A stretch of DNA of 64,000 nt from Euphorbia lathyris (GCF_963576675.1 NC_088911.1:86457256-86521255), one strand, 5' to 3'; shown: positions 12,550-23,900, counted from the stretch's first letter. Numbers and translations: made by a program. Notes: generated from the sequence alone by a model not told the origin.

Positions 12550-12958
12550 GATCCTATGAAATCCCTGGGATCTGACATGTTTGATGTAAACATCTCCTTT
12601 GACAAGTTTGGTAAAGAAATCCTCAACCATGTTATGAGTCGACAAATACTTCACACTAACTTCTTTTCGTGCAATTAAGTTCTTATAATGCGGTACTTAA
12701 TCTCTATGTGTTTTGTCTTGTTATCATAGCTCTGATCCCTAAGTAAAGCAATAAAAGATTTACTATAACTATTAACTATGACCGGAGTATTAGAGGTAGT
12801 GACATTTACATGGTTTAGAAATCTATTCCACCGAACTGCCTCTTATGTGTTGTTGATGAGTATGATACATAATCGGCTTCCATGGTAGATAGAACTATAC
12901 ACGTCTATTTCTTACTACTACATGAAATGGTACCATTTCCAAGCAAGAATATGTACCT
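12550..12958 (-). pseudogene. Decayed copia RNase H
   Basis: On the minus strand, broken frames give recognisable Ty1/copia RNase H blocks: YIFLLGNGTIS, SSKK, TCIVLSTMEADYVSYSS, then NKTKHIEIKY and a tail with VEDFFTKLVKGD. Several stops and frameshifts separate them, and the fragment is old. It continues on the far side of the CACTA-like element at 14309. The start of the fragment in that strand is replaced by the filler at 12959-13009. Confidence 0.75.
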
Positions 12959-13005
12959 AATACCAACGTAAAAAATTAGACGTGTATAGTTCTATCTACC
13001 ATGGA
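12879..13005. repeat. Perfect 29-bp inverted repeat, arms 69 bp apart
   Basis: Arm 12879-12907 lies in the copia RNase H remnant; arm 12977-13005 is its exact reverse complement and sits in filler DNA just outside the CACTA-like element. Adjacent 12959-12971 repeats 13 bases of the CACTA-like element (13081-13093). Confidence 0.9.
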
Positions 13006-13009
13006 ATTA

Positions 13010-14303
13010 GACTACAAAAATATCACAGATTACCGGCGGACATTACCGGTGGCCTCAATTTCGTTGCTAATTACCGGCGGAATACCAACGTAATTGATTG
13101 CGCTGCAGTTCACTGACAGATTAAGGGCGGAATTGAAATATGGTTAGTGAATGTTAATCTCAGTCGCGAATTTGTTGGTAAGAATATCCCTTGGTAATAT
13201 TCCCGGCGAAAAATTTTACATACCGACAGAATTCTGTTGGTATGATTAATAATAATAATAAAATTATTATTGTTATTTTAGAATATATAACTTATTAAGG
13301 ATTAGCGAGAATGGAAAAAAAATTTCCCCCTGTTTTTCATAGACTTTTTGTTTTCCATTTTTTTCCCTCTCAAACCAGTACTATATCCACAACTAGCGCT
13401 TTCCTCTTTCTCACATCTTTGTCTCTCAAACCGCTCCTCTTTCATGGAGAATACACTAGCTGCCAGCCTTTTCGTCTTTCTCTCTTAAACATTAGCCAGC
13501 CTTTTCAATTTGTCTCTAGATTTTTCATTCAACAACTAACCCCTCACTCGTTTATATTTTGCTCCCATTGTATTCGATTTTCACTTTTTAACCCATGTTA
13601 TTTGGATAGCAGCAGTTGCTAAATAGATGATGATGGTCTAGATGACTTAACTTAGGATATATATTTTTATACATTAGAACAATATATATGGTTTTGTTAA
13701 TATTTTATCTTAATTAGGTCTGATAGGATATATATTAGATAATATATATGATTTTATTCAAAATACTCAGTATTACTATTTAGTAATATGTACATTATGG
13801 TTTAATTAATGTGTTATGTTATATATATGGTGAATTTCACAATAATAATAATATTATTAATAATAAGATTAATATATTGTCAAAAAAATATTAATATTAT
13901 TAATAATAATAATTTAGAATTCCTGCTTATGAAAATATATATAATTTCTGACGAAAATCCGTTGGAATGGCTACGGGTAATAAAACCATTAATTAAATGT
14001 AAAATTCGAAATAAAGAATTCCAGACGGAATGCGTCGATGAAAATCCGTCGGAAATTACTTTACCAGCCACATTGCATCGAAAATAATCGGTCGGTATGT
14101 ATAATTAGCGGCGGAATGTTTCTACCAAATTGGGTCAGAATGAATTACCGATGGGAAGAAAAAAAGCTCGTTATGAAGTTCCTACGAGACTTTTACCGAC
14201 GGATATGTATCCGTTGCTGATCCATCGGTAACGACGATTACCGATGGATTCTGTTGATTACCTGTGAAAATATTTGTCGGTAATCCACATTTTTCTTATA
14301 GTG
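13010..14303. mobile_element. CACTA-like non-autonomous DNA transposon
   Basis: The ends are imperfect inverted repeats: ACTACAAAAATATCACAGAT at the left (first base C changed to G) and, on the minus strand, CACTATAAGAAAAATGTGGA at the right. Both run into subterminal TTACCGRCGG-type repeats, which recur at 13030-13090 and 14050-14280, the typical subterminal array of CACTA elements. The middle is AT-rich with a CT-rich stretch at 13311-13620. No transposase is visible. Flanking trinucleotides (TTA and GTG) do not match, because the left flank is rearranged. Confidence 0.75.
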
Positions 14304-14410
14304 GTGTATACTCTCAAATTGAGATCTTTGCCTTGATAGCACAGAAAATGGTTTGTAGTTGCTTTAAGATATCTTAATATCCTTTTAACAGCTGCCTCAT
14401 GTGTTTATCG
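14304..14410 (-). pseudogene. Decayed copia RT/RNase H junction, continued
   Basis: The minus strand gives HEAAVKRILRYLKATTNHFL and then GKDLNLRVY, the conserved block preceding copia RNase H. It ends exactly at the CACTA-like terminus, so it is the other half of the remnant at 12550-12958. Confidence 0.7.
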
Positions 14411-14597
14411 CGTGTAGTTTATAGTCTTTTTAACAGTTATAAAATAATTAATTAGTTTTAAAATGACAATAAAATACAACTAAATGAGTTACAAAGCAGT
14501 ATGAAAATGTAATTGAATTAAATTGCTAAATAGGAATGAGCTACGACGTAATAAAGTTTTCAATTTGAAAATTTAATTTAATTGAATTGCTGAAATG

Positions 14598-14779
14598 CAG
14601 TAGCGTTCACTTGGATCCTGAATGATCAAATGAATTTGGTCATTCACCGTTAGATCTAGGGTCATTAAATCTACACCTTAGGATATTTTGAATCTCCATC
14701 GTATGATTTTAATGAGCCTAGATCTAACAGTGAATTACCAAATTCATTTGATCATTCAGGGTCCAGGTGAACGCTACTG
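14598..14779. mobile_element. Fold-back MITE, probably Mutator-like
   Basis: The ends are about 42-bp inverted repeats starting CAGTAGCGTTCAC; the inner arm contains GTTAGATCT on one side and AGATCTAAC on the other. The flanks TTGCTGAAATG and TTGCTAAATG look like a 10-bp target duplication with one indel, which fits Mutator-type MITEs. No coding sequence. Confidence 0.8.
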
Positions 14780-14789
14780 TTGCTAAATG

Positions 14790-15505
14790 TATGAATAGTT
14801 TGGAAGATTTTTTTTTAGTAAATACTATAATTACAATTATGAAGAATTTTGATGGTTTGACATGTCATAAAAAAATATTAAGGTGTCACGTTTAGAAAGA
14901 CCGAACGTTTTGCACTTTTATATATTGTTAATAGATTTTAATAATTATCCATGCATAAATTCTCCAACAATATATATTAACAATAAAACTAATAAATAAG
15001 TTGGACAAAATATATATTTTTTCTTGTAATCTCTTTCTCTTTATAGATTTTGTATCGGCTTTAATTTAGATATATAAGGGTTCAGAATCGGAAACGGAAT
15101 AGGAATCTGATTCCCTTTAAAGTTGTTTGGTTCTTTAATAATCAGAATGGAAAATTAGTACAAAATTTATTAAAAATAGTTTAATAAATAATAATAATTA
15201 TAACTTCAATCAAATTAAAAAATATATAAAAAAATATATATTCCAATACAAAGAAAAATTAGCATGAAAACTAGTATATTAAAATAAAATTAAAGGTTTC
15301 TTAGTGATAATTTTATTATTATGGTAAATAAAAAATGGTATTATAAATTCAAAGAAAAAATTAAATAGAAAGTAGAGCTAGGAAATAGTACAAACATTGC
15401 ATATAATAGAGATCTGTTAATACCTAAAATATAATATCTTGTAACCATTATCTTCTTATCAATAGAAAAAAAATAACCATTTAAAAACACAAAAAATATA
15501 AATCG
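14790..15505. other. AT-rich unassigned DNA
   Basis: Very AT-rich, with no sustained reading frame, tandem repeat or element end that I can define. It may be original flanking DNA or an eroded element. Confidence 0.4.
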
Positions 15506-15608
15506 TAGTTTTTTTTTTGTTACAAGGAGGGGCTAGGCCCCGAGCAAGAGAAAGAAAAGTTAGAAAAGAAAAAACAAGCCAAAACAAAATAAAGCGAACT
15601 CCTCAAAA

Positions 15609-17098
15609 CTAATTCGTCTCTAACCAGATTAGTCGAGTCACTCCATCTCCTCTAGAGTCAGCAATCAAAGTTTCCTGGATGCCTGCAGGAGGCATACCAC
15701 ACTCGTGATAGCCCAGGGACAAATGTCCTGCGAAGTTAGCCATCTAATCGGCCGCACGTTTGCATTCTCTATACGTATGCACCACATTCACTTGCCAATC
15801 CCTTTTTAGAAGCTCGCAACACTTCCTAAACAAGCCATGTCATCTACGCGACAGATTATCCTCGTGCTGAAGCATCTGAACCAGCAGATGGGAGTCAAGC
15901 TCCATGATTAGTTTCCGAATCCCTTTCTTCCAGGCCAGCTCCAATCCCAAATAAGCACCCCAAAGTTCTGCTACCATCGAGGTGCTCGTGCCAATCCGAG
16001 CTGCAAAACCGCCAATCCAATCCCCTTTTTCGTCACGTAACAGTCCACCAGCCAAGGCAAAGCCCGGGTTTCCTTTACAAGCACCATCACAGTTGAGCTT
16101 ACACCATCCGCGTTCTGGGGGCCACCAATGAATGATCCTGGAAACCCTTTCCTGAACCGCTGTGAGCCTGCTTACTGCGGAAGCTTGCTCGCATTCCTGA
16201 ATTCTTATCGAGAGGAAACTGTGTTTGTCCGAGAGATCCACACGTCTCGGGTCCATAGCTCACTGACACCTCCATCTCCAAAGCCACCAACAAATAATCA
16301 GAAAGCAATGGTTCCACGGTCTATCATTTATTAAATCCGTTCTACTCACGTTCCTGTCAAGCCATCACTGCAAGGTGTCCCGATAAAACATTCCTCGCTC
16401 CCCTCGTGGAAGACACTGGTTCCAGACCCTCACCGCCAACAAGCAGTCCCAGAGAATATGGCCTGCTGTTTCTCTATTTCCATAACTTACACACGCTTCA
16501 GAACTTGCCAGATGCCATCGTATGCGATTTCAGTTGCACAGAATCGCGTCGTGTCCGACAAGCCAAAGGAAGGACCGAATCTTCTCCGGAACTGACAGTT
16601 CCCAGATATTTCCCCAACGAACATCCAAAGATTGATCATTGTCCGCTTGTTCTCGAAAGGAGTAAGCCAAGGCGATTTGAAACTGCCCCGAACACGTCCC
16701 TTGCCAAATCCTTTGCAAGTTCTTACATTCCACGGGGCTGCAATCGCCGATTCAATTAGTAGAGAGTCCCCTACCCATCTTTCCATCCAAAAGAGAGAGC
16801 CATTCCCGTTAGTGGTCGCTTTACCAATTCCTTTCTTCAGTAAGTCCGCACCTGACACTATGCCTTTCCATAACCGACTCTGACTCGCTTTGAAAATAAA
16901 CATATCAAAGCCTGTTCTGTTTCTGTCATACATGTGTTTCATCATTTTCACCCAAGCTGTATCTTCCTCTACTAGAAATCGCCAGCTGAGTTTCGCCATG
17001 AAAGCTAAGTTCGCCTCCTTGGTGACCCGAACGCCTAACCCTCATTTCCTACGCGAGCGCGTAGCAATGTTCCATCTAATCAGGTGGATTTTCCTCTG
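15609..17098 (-). pseudogene. LINE ORF2: zf-RVT region and RNase H
   Basis: RNase H removes RNA from the RNA:DNA hybrid during target-primed reverse transcription. It is seen at 15609-16256, with the acidic residues in CDGACKGNPG, AELWGAYLGLELAW and MELDSHLLVQ, and ends at a stop near 15609. Upstream at 16350-17050 is the plant LINE zinc-finger (zf-RVT) region (PEKIRSFLWLVGHDAILCN; DCLLAVRVW). Stops and frameshifts split it into several pieces. Confidence 0.85.
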
Positions 17099-18640
17099 CT
17101 AATCTGAACTACCCCAAATAAAGTCCCTATTTAGCTTGTCTAGGCAGTTACAAACGCAGGTCGGTAAGAGATAAATCTGCATGATGAATGACGGGATTGC
17201 TGAGCAGACCGCTTTAACCAATGTCGTTCGACCAGCCATGGGGCACTTTGTTTTCCACCCTGTGAGCCTTTGTTGAACTCTGTCCACCAAAAATGGGAAC
17301 TGAGTCTTGGTGGTGCGGCCCTGATTCAGGGAGAAGCCCAAATATTTCCCGAGCTGCTTCGTCTCTTGAATTTCTAGCTCCGAGCAAATATAACTATTCA
17401 CAATCGCTAGTGAATTACTAGAAAAGAGTATCCTCGATTTTGCAAGGCTTATTCTTTGGCCAGAGCTATTGCAAAATTTCTCCAGAACCCCTCTAATAAC
17501 CCGAGCGTGCTCCCTGGAAGATTCACCAAGCAGAATATGTCGTCGGTGAAGAAAAGGTGAGAGAGTTTAGGACCTCCCCAAGAGAGCTGAACCGGTTTCC
17601 ATTCCCCCGTATTGTCCGCGTCCAAAATTAGATGACTCAGCCTTTTAATACACAAGATGAACAGATACGGCGAGAGCGGATCCCCTTGCCTGAGACCCTT
17701 AGACGGGCGAAAACTGTCAGAAGTTTCCCCATTCCAGGCCACTTTGATTGAAGCCGAAGAGACGCATTCATAATGAGGTGAGTCCATTTATCCAACAAAC
17801 CCAGGCAAACTAAAGTTTCATGCAAAAAGCTCCAGCTCACTCTATCATACGCTTTTTCCAAGTCTAACTTCAGTACCATTGCTCATGTCCGACCCGTTTT
17901 GTTCTTAAACGACTGTAAAACTTCCTGCAGTAAGATAATATTGTCAGTTATCTGTCTACCAGGGACAAAACTGTTCTGGAAAGGGCTTATCAAATACTGC
18001 AGGTGGAGTTTTAGACGCTGCACTAGTCAATTAGTCATTGTTTTATAAAGAACATTACAAAGGCTAATCGGTCGGAACTCAGAGAGTTGGCTCAGCCCGG
18101 GAATCTTCAGGATAAGGACCAAGGTGGTTTCATTCATCCTTTGCTCCAAGACCCCCGAATTCAGCATATTAAGGACACATTTTGTAGCAAGCGGACCGAG
18201 GTGGCTCCAGAATTTCTGAAACACAGTTACAGGGAAGTCGTCCAGGCCAGGTGCCTTTAGCGGTCCCATTGCAAAAATTGCAACTTTAACTTCCTCACCT
18301 GAAAATGGAGCCACCAGCGAGGCGATACCATCATCCCTCCAAGGCGTGAACTTTGTGGACGTGATAAGCATAGGCCCGTTTGCTACTTCCTCTGTGTAAA
18401 CCTTTTAGAAATAATTTACAGCCATACTGCGGAGATCTTCCTCATTCCATATCCAGACTCCATTTTCATCCCGTAAACCCTCAATCATGTTCTTCTTTCT
18501 ACGGATTAGAGTGGAGGTGTGAAAGAATGTGGTGTTCCGATCACCACAGGTAATCCACTTTTCGCGCGAATTCTGATGCCAGAGGACCTCCTCTTGGCAT
18601 ATTATAGCATTCAGCTCATTCATCAGACAGCGTTTGAGTT
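17099..18640 (-). pseudogene. LINE ORF2: reverse transcriptase
   Basis: Motifs in order are LKAPGLDDFPVTVFQKFW, FRPISLCNVLYK, LDLEKAYDRVSWSFL, then FRPSKGLRQGDPLSPYLFIL and the catalytic box FFTDD. The box is normally FADD, so the alanine is changed to threonine while both aspartates remain. Stops occur near 17886, 18027 and 18405 and there are frameshifts near 17640 and 17440. Confidence 0.88.
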
Positions 18641-19815
18641 TCAGAAGCCCCCCGTGACTTGATGACAGAGACGAATTTGTATGCCTCCCAGCCTAGCCAT
18701 CAGCCGCTTTTCATGATAAAATATGTTCCCAAAGTCATTTTGATTCCAACTCATCAATTTCTGCTGAATGTTACTCAGAGCATCCATTGCGTTGTTCTGG
18801 TCTGAAAGACTAGTGACAATTGTCTGTTTACACCCCGGGTGAAGCAGGCAGGCCGCTAGAAAATGGAAATCGGCATGGGTCTGTCGTCATGAATTGATTC
18901 CCAAATCTAAGTGCAGGGGAACGTGATCAAAATTCTGACGAGCTAAATGTCTCAGATTCGCCTCAGGAAAGTAGTGACGCCACCCTATGTCACACAGGAC
19001 CCGATCAAGTTTGCAAGCCACACGGGTCCTTCTAAAATGACCTCTGAACTAGGTGAAAGGTGGGCCAGTAAACCCAATATCAATAAGTTGTAGTTCATTA
19101 ATCCAGTCAGCAAACATTGAATAACGAGCGGGAGGGGATTCGGATCCTCCTTGTTTTTCCGCCGCTTCCTTTATGCAATTGAAGTCTCCCGCTAATACCC
19201 ACAGGTGTGTAATGGTGTCCCTTAGATTCCGGATGTCATCCATGAATTGTTTCTTACACTGAAGTTGTGGACGAACATAAACAGCGCTTAGTTCAAAACC
19301 CCCTCCTTGTGATCCTCCTCCGGTGAGGTTAACCAACACGTGAAGGTATTGGTAATTCCACTCTATAATCGAAATTGTAACTTTATTGTCATTCCAGAAC
19401 ATCCAGATGCCACCTCTGAATCCCTCCGTGTCAATGATCTCCATGTTAGCAAAACCCAAAGTAATCCGTAAGCTGTCTGCCCTACTGCTCGGTAACCGGG
19501 TCTCCACAAGCACAAGAATCTTTGGTTTTTTTATTAAACTATATGCTTGATCGTTCTCTGAAACCAACCTCCTCCCGCTCCAAAACAGTTCCAAATTATG
19601 AAATGCATTGGAAATAAAAAGGAAAAGAGTGAACCTCAACATCCATCACGTCTAGAAGGTCTAGATAATATTCACACCTTCCATCCCGGATGCCTCCGGA
19701 GCATTCCTATTTGTCACGGCTATATTCCCATACCCAGTATCTCCGAATAACGGTAGGCTTCCTTCCTCCAATTCCTCATAGAGGTTTGTAAGAACTAAAA
19801 ACGGGTAGTTGTCAA
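18641..19815 (-). pseudogene. LINE ORF2: APE-like endonuclease
   Basis: The endonuclease nicks target DNA to prime reverse transcription. The frame at 19049-19642 shows ILVLVETRLPSS, GGIWMFWND, LSAVYVRPQ and the catalytic AGDFNCI. After a stop near 19049 the frame goes on through FRGHFRRTRVACKLDRVL and NFDHVPLHLDLG, which carries the conserved Asp-His pair. The usual N-terminal start is not clear here. Confidence 0.85.
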
Positions 19816-19820
19816 GCTAC

Positions 19821-21343
19821 TGAAGGAAAATAGGCTAACGTATGGCAGCGGAAATATAAAATTTTTAACCTATTTCCATAAACCCAAGATCCGTTAATCG
19901 TTATTTCATATAAAGAGGGATAGAAAGAAATACCTTTTAGAAGTTCTATCTACCGTTGCAAACGAAGTGCCCACAACTCTTACTTCGAGTTCCCGAGCAC
20001 AAAACAAAACAATCGAAGATCAAGTTAGAATTCAACCGTTTATAACAACCAAAATAGATTGTCTCTAATTAATCAACACAAGATCAAAGATAAAGAGAAG
20101 GAGATGAAAATCAATTGAACGGAAGGAAGCGGTAGATAATCTCGTCCTTATGGTGTGGGTCGAAATTCTCTCTCTCGGCTTGCTTAGTGTATTTCGAAAA
20201 TTGCATATAAGGGGGTATTTATATCCTCTTGTATCTAAACCCTAGTTAGATAGAATTAGGTTACTGAATAAGAATTTAATTCGGAATATAATTCTTATTT
20301 ATTATCTATAATTATATCTTAAATATAAAGATAATATTAGTAACCTTATAGGATAATAATAGGAATAATATAATATAATTAAAACTCCTAACTTATTTAT
20401 CCTTTAATTAATTTAATTCATAATCCTAATCTAATTAGAATTGATAAAATCAAATTAATTATTTATGTATTTTATATACATAAAATCGCCCCCCTCATTA
20501 ACTGGGCCTTATTGGGCTCAGTTGGGCTTCCATCAATTAATTAACATCTGTTTCTCTTTTGGGTTCCAAGTCTTATGTGTGACCCATTAGGTTCTTATTG
20601 CTTCTAGCCGTATGCAACTATTAAATTAATTTTCACAGAATTATATTTAATCTTTGCATAACGGAATGAGTACGCAAAATGTGATTGGCAAATCCGAAAC
20701 ATTCCCCCAGAGCTATAAGAAGACAGGTTGATTCTGTCGTTGACCTTTCCGTATTAGTTACAGTATAATTCGATCCTTTATCAACTACATCCTTGAACTG
20801 AATCTTATGACTATGGATAATGTCAAGTCACATATAGCGAGACGTTTGTTTTACTTGTACAGGCCGAGTCAACTCCAATTAGATAGGTTAAGAGAAATCT
20901 GTATTTCAATCTTAAGCTATCACCTTGCAAGGATTTAGAGTCAAGTCTTCCACAAGCGATCCATGGACATATCTCCCATTTATCGGGAGTGATAAATGCT
21001 CAATCCAATGTATAACTATCCTGCAATTACTTCCTGTGATACCCAACGTCTACCGTTCACACCCTAGAGTCATCTCTATTAAGGACCGTATTACAATAGG
21101 ATCAAAGCGTCACATTCCGTAATCCAGAATTACTAATTAACATTCCTTTGAGTCTGGGGATTACTTATACCTATTAATACCAATGAGATAAACAGGTGAC
21201 AAGGATGAATATACCCATCCTATTATCTCAAGTCGGGTCCCCAATCCTAATGAACTCCTTTTCATTGGATCCACGTAACTGTCCAGATATCTGTATATAT
21301 GAAGCTTGTGAGATCAGCTTTCTGTCGCGACAGAAGACATTGT
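19821..21343 (-). repeat. Left (3') LTR of T, first part
   Basis: It starts TGAAGGAAAATAGGC and matches 62052 onward with few differences. A minus-strand TATA box (TATAAATA) lies at 20216-20223. It is broken at 21343 by element S, and the last five bases ATTGT are the duplicated target. Confidence 0.95.
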
Positions 21344-21393
21344 TGTTGGTCCCTTATAACGTAAATAGTTAGTTCCAAGGGGGGGGGGATAGG
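21344..21393 (-). repeat. Left (3') LTR of S, first 50 bases
   Basis: TGTTGGTCCCTTATAACG as in the right LTR at 54395, then a run of ten Gs where the right copy has five. It ends at the target duplication ATAGG of the element A LTR. Confidence 0.9.
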
Positions 21394-21794
21394 TGATAGG
21401 GGTCAAAAACCCCTATCTTTGGGTACAGTTTTAGGACGGGTTTTAGAGTTATTTGGTTAATAAGCGAGCAATTCTCGCATTTAAATGCTTTTGTGTGAGT
21501 TAGTTAGGAATTGGAAACGTTCTATTTACTTTTCATCGTTTAGGCTCGTTTTGTGATCAATTTAGGCAAATACGGCCGAAATAGCATGCATAGTAGAATT
21601 TCGTTATCTTTTGAAGCTAATTGGTCCGTCAAAGTCGCACCAAACGAAGCGTTTGCTCAAAATAGGCGATTGACGGATCAATTTGGCTTTTGCACTAATG
21701 TTTTCTGGAGTTTTTATGCGTGTGCAGGTGTAAGTTCGGACGAAAAAGGGCATAGAAGTCACTCGGCATGAATCGAGCACGCTTCGGGCGAAAA

Positions 21795-21972
21795 CGCTCG
21801 GTGAGCAGGGCCCCACGGGCCATTTCTGCTCGTTGAGCAGGCCCTTGGAGGCCTGCTCGGCGAGCAGGAGCCTGCTCGGTGAGCAGGCCACCAGGCGCCT
21901 GCTCGGCGAGCAGGGGGCTGCTCAGCGCGAGCAGCCTTGCTCGCCGAGCAGCCTTCCCTGCTCGGCGAGCAG
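21795..21972. repeat. Cluster of 8 palindromes CTGCTCG-N-CGAGCAG
   Basis: GCTCG cores start at 21796, 21828, 21855, 21874, 21901, 21920, 21939 and 21960, each followed by its complement CGAGC. The cluster lies 118 bp upstream of the TATA box of the A LTR. The second LTR has four copies. Confidence 0.9.
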
Positions 21973-22089
21973 CCCTGCGGGAATTGGTCAAAAAGACCAA
22001 TTCTGCCCCCACGAAGCCATGTTCGGCCCCACGTCTTCCTACACCAACAAGGACACGAAAATAGGTCAAAACGAGGCCCGAGACGCGTC

Positions 22090-22097
22090 TATAAATA
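22090..22097 (+). promoter_or_regulatory. TATA box of A solo LTR
   Basis: TATAAATA in a conserved context (GTCTATAAATAGG) shared with the second A LTR (29837-29844) and with element B (33711-33718, 45386-45393). Transcription would start about 30 bp downstream and mark the U3/R border. Confidence 0.7.
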
Positions 22098-22758
22098 GGA
22101 TTTTTCCATTGTAAAGTAGAGATCTTTTTCCTTTGTAATTTTCTTAGCTTTTCACCTTGAGAAATCCTCTCCACCTCCTCCATATCCTTCAAGCCTCCAT
22201 TGAAGACACCTCCGAAGCTCCATTCACCGAGGATTGCTCAAGCTTCATCCTTAAATCCTAGAAAGACGCCTGCGTTGGTAGACAGGTTCCCTGAAAGGGA
22301 TTTTTCTTCTTTTACATTCTGTCTAGCCTCTGATACATGCTATGAATTCTAGGTTTATTGTAACTTCGTGACAGTGTTTCCATCTTTGATATATATTATA
22401 GTTCTTGTTTATTCAATTGTTTTGATGTTTTAATCTTTGTCTTACGCTTTGTCTGATTGGTTTAACTCATTCGATAATCCCAAAATTAGGTTGGCACATA
22501 TTGCGAGCTGAATCTGACCTAGTCAGTGCCTATAGGATTGACGACCCTATAGAAGATTAAGCCCAAATTACTGAGCCTTAGAGCTAGTTTCGGCCTTACA
22601 AGGGAATCACGAACTAGGGACTTTAGGAGGATAGGTCGGGTTAATCGCCTTGGACACAAGTGACTTAGGTTTCAATTCAATTGTTTAAACATTCTATTTT
22701 CATTATCATCGTATCCCTTCATGTTCCTTCGGTTAATTGCATTGGTAAAAGATCACTT

Positions 22759-22878
22759 AGGAGTAGTTTAACTTAATTAGGGGTAGAGTAACTTAATTAG
22801 GCGTAGAATAACTTAGTTAGAATCGGATAACTTAGCTAGGAGTAGCGTAATTCAACCTAGGAGTAGACTAATTTAATC
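22759..22878 (+). repeat. Six-unit minisatellite in A LTR
   Basis: About 20-bp units of the form AGGAGTAGNNTAACTTAATT, diverged from one another. The same array is present in the other A LTR at 30506-30625. Confidence 0.75.
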
Positions 22879-23047
22879 AAACAACTCAAAACCCCCTAAG
22901 CCTAGATAACATCCGAGATCGAGTAGCTCGGTACTTGCAGAAATAAATCCTGTGGACGATAACCTGGACTTAAACCAGAAATTTATTACTTGATAACGAC
23001 GGGGTACACTTATCCCTCAGATCGGGTTCTTCGCGGAATCCGCATCA

Positions 23048-23900
23048 ATAGGAACTATTTAAAATCTAAGTACGTTAAGGCTGACTTCTTTTTCTTTGAA
23101 AAGGATTACACAGCGCGCTGAGTCAATAAGACACTAGCTTAGTCAATTGGTGACTAAGTCAGCTTCTTTCTTTGAGTCAGGAGATAGCACTTGAGTCTAT
23201 TCCTGAACTCAGATACTCAATGCACACAACTCAGCGTGACCTCTTTACTTGGTCAGTTTTGTTTAAGCAAGCAATATATATATGAAGGAGTTTAAGGTTA
23301 GAAAGATGTTACTCATCAGATTTATCCAGGTTCGGCCTCCAAGCCTACGTCCTGTCCCCGGAACACGTTCCGAGATTTCGAATCCTCTACTGAGCTCTTT
23401 AACGGTAGAGCATCAAACCTTTTACAACTTAGAAGCTGAGTATAACAAGAGTACCTTCCTCTATACCTCTACTCACTCCTAATCTCTTGCTGAGTACTAT
23501 AATCGAGTACTCAGCCTCTCCTTTCTAATCTCTAGAAATGATAAAGATTTGTCATAAACAACAATTGCTAAGACACTTTAGATGATTGTATAATCACTCT
23601 AGACTTTTACACAAATGATATAGAATTTGGTGTAAGTATTTGCTTTGCTTTTCTTCACAGAACTTGAGTAGAATTTTGGTCAGCGTAATGGCTTGATAAT
23701 GTTCTGTGTAGAATGAAGCAACTGAAGGGCTCTATTTATAGAGACATCTGAGACATCGGTCATTTCGAATTTCGAAATAACCGTTGGAGGGAAACGGCTT
23801 CCTGTCGTTGTCACTCAGTTTTGCTCAGAGCTCTTGGCCAATCAGATTTGAGTATCTTCTGTCCTCGGTCAGTGTTGAGCAGCTTTTAGTCAGCTCGGCA
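23048..23900 (-). repeat. Left LTR of S, middle part, truncated first copy
   Basis: It is S LTR sequence, matching 30795-31650 and 54620-55470, and it follows directly after the A solo LTR. It includes the minus-strand TATA box (TATAAATA) at 23733-23740. It stops abruptly at 23900, where the other copies continue GAATGTCTCTCC, and filler DNA begins. Confidence 0.92.

Larger units (their letters stand above)
15506..19820 (-). mobile_element. L1-like LINE, 3' portion (continues at 63874-64000)
   Basis: A minus-strand non-LTR retrotransposon with endonuclease, RT, zinc-finger and RNase H domains in that order. A short T run at about 15510-15519 on the plus strand is its poly(A) tail. The element is split by copia element T, and its 5' part resumes at 63874 and runs out of the window. 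The left target duplication cannot be paired without the missing end. Confidence 0.9.
21394..23047 (+). repeat. Solo LTR of Athila element 'A'
   Basis: A 1654-bp LTR from TGATAGGGG to CCGCATCA flanked by ATAGG on both sides (21389-21393, 23048-23052). It matches the LTR at 29225-30794. It sits directly in S LTR sequence with no internal region, so it is a solo LTR left by LTR-LTR recombination. A TATA box is at 22090-22097, and the palindrome cluster at 21795-21972 has twice the copies of the other LTR. Confidence 0.93.

Noticed and set aside
13311..13622. 103-codon open frame in the CACTA-like element
   Set aside because: CT-rich low-complexity translation without a domain. It might be a captured 5' UTR, but nothing supports a protein.
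15840..16256. Host RNase H-like gene
   Set aside because: It joins the zf-RVT, RT and endonuclease regions of a LINE in the right order and strand, so it is the LINE C-terminal domain.
22759..22878. Possible protein-binding array in A LTR
   Set aside because: The 20-bp units are diverged tandem copies downstream of the TATA box and not palindromic; a simple minisatellite explains them.
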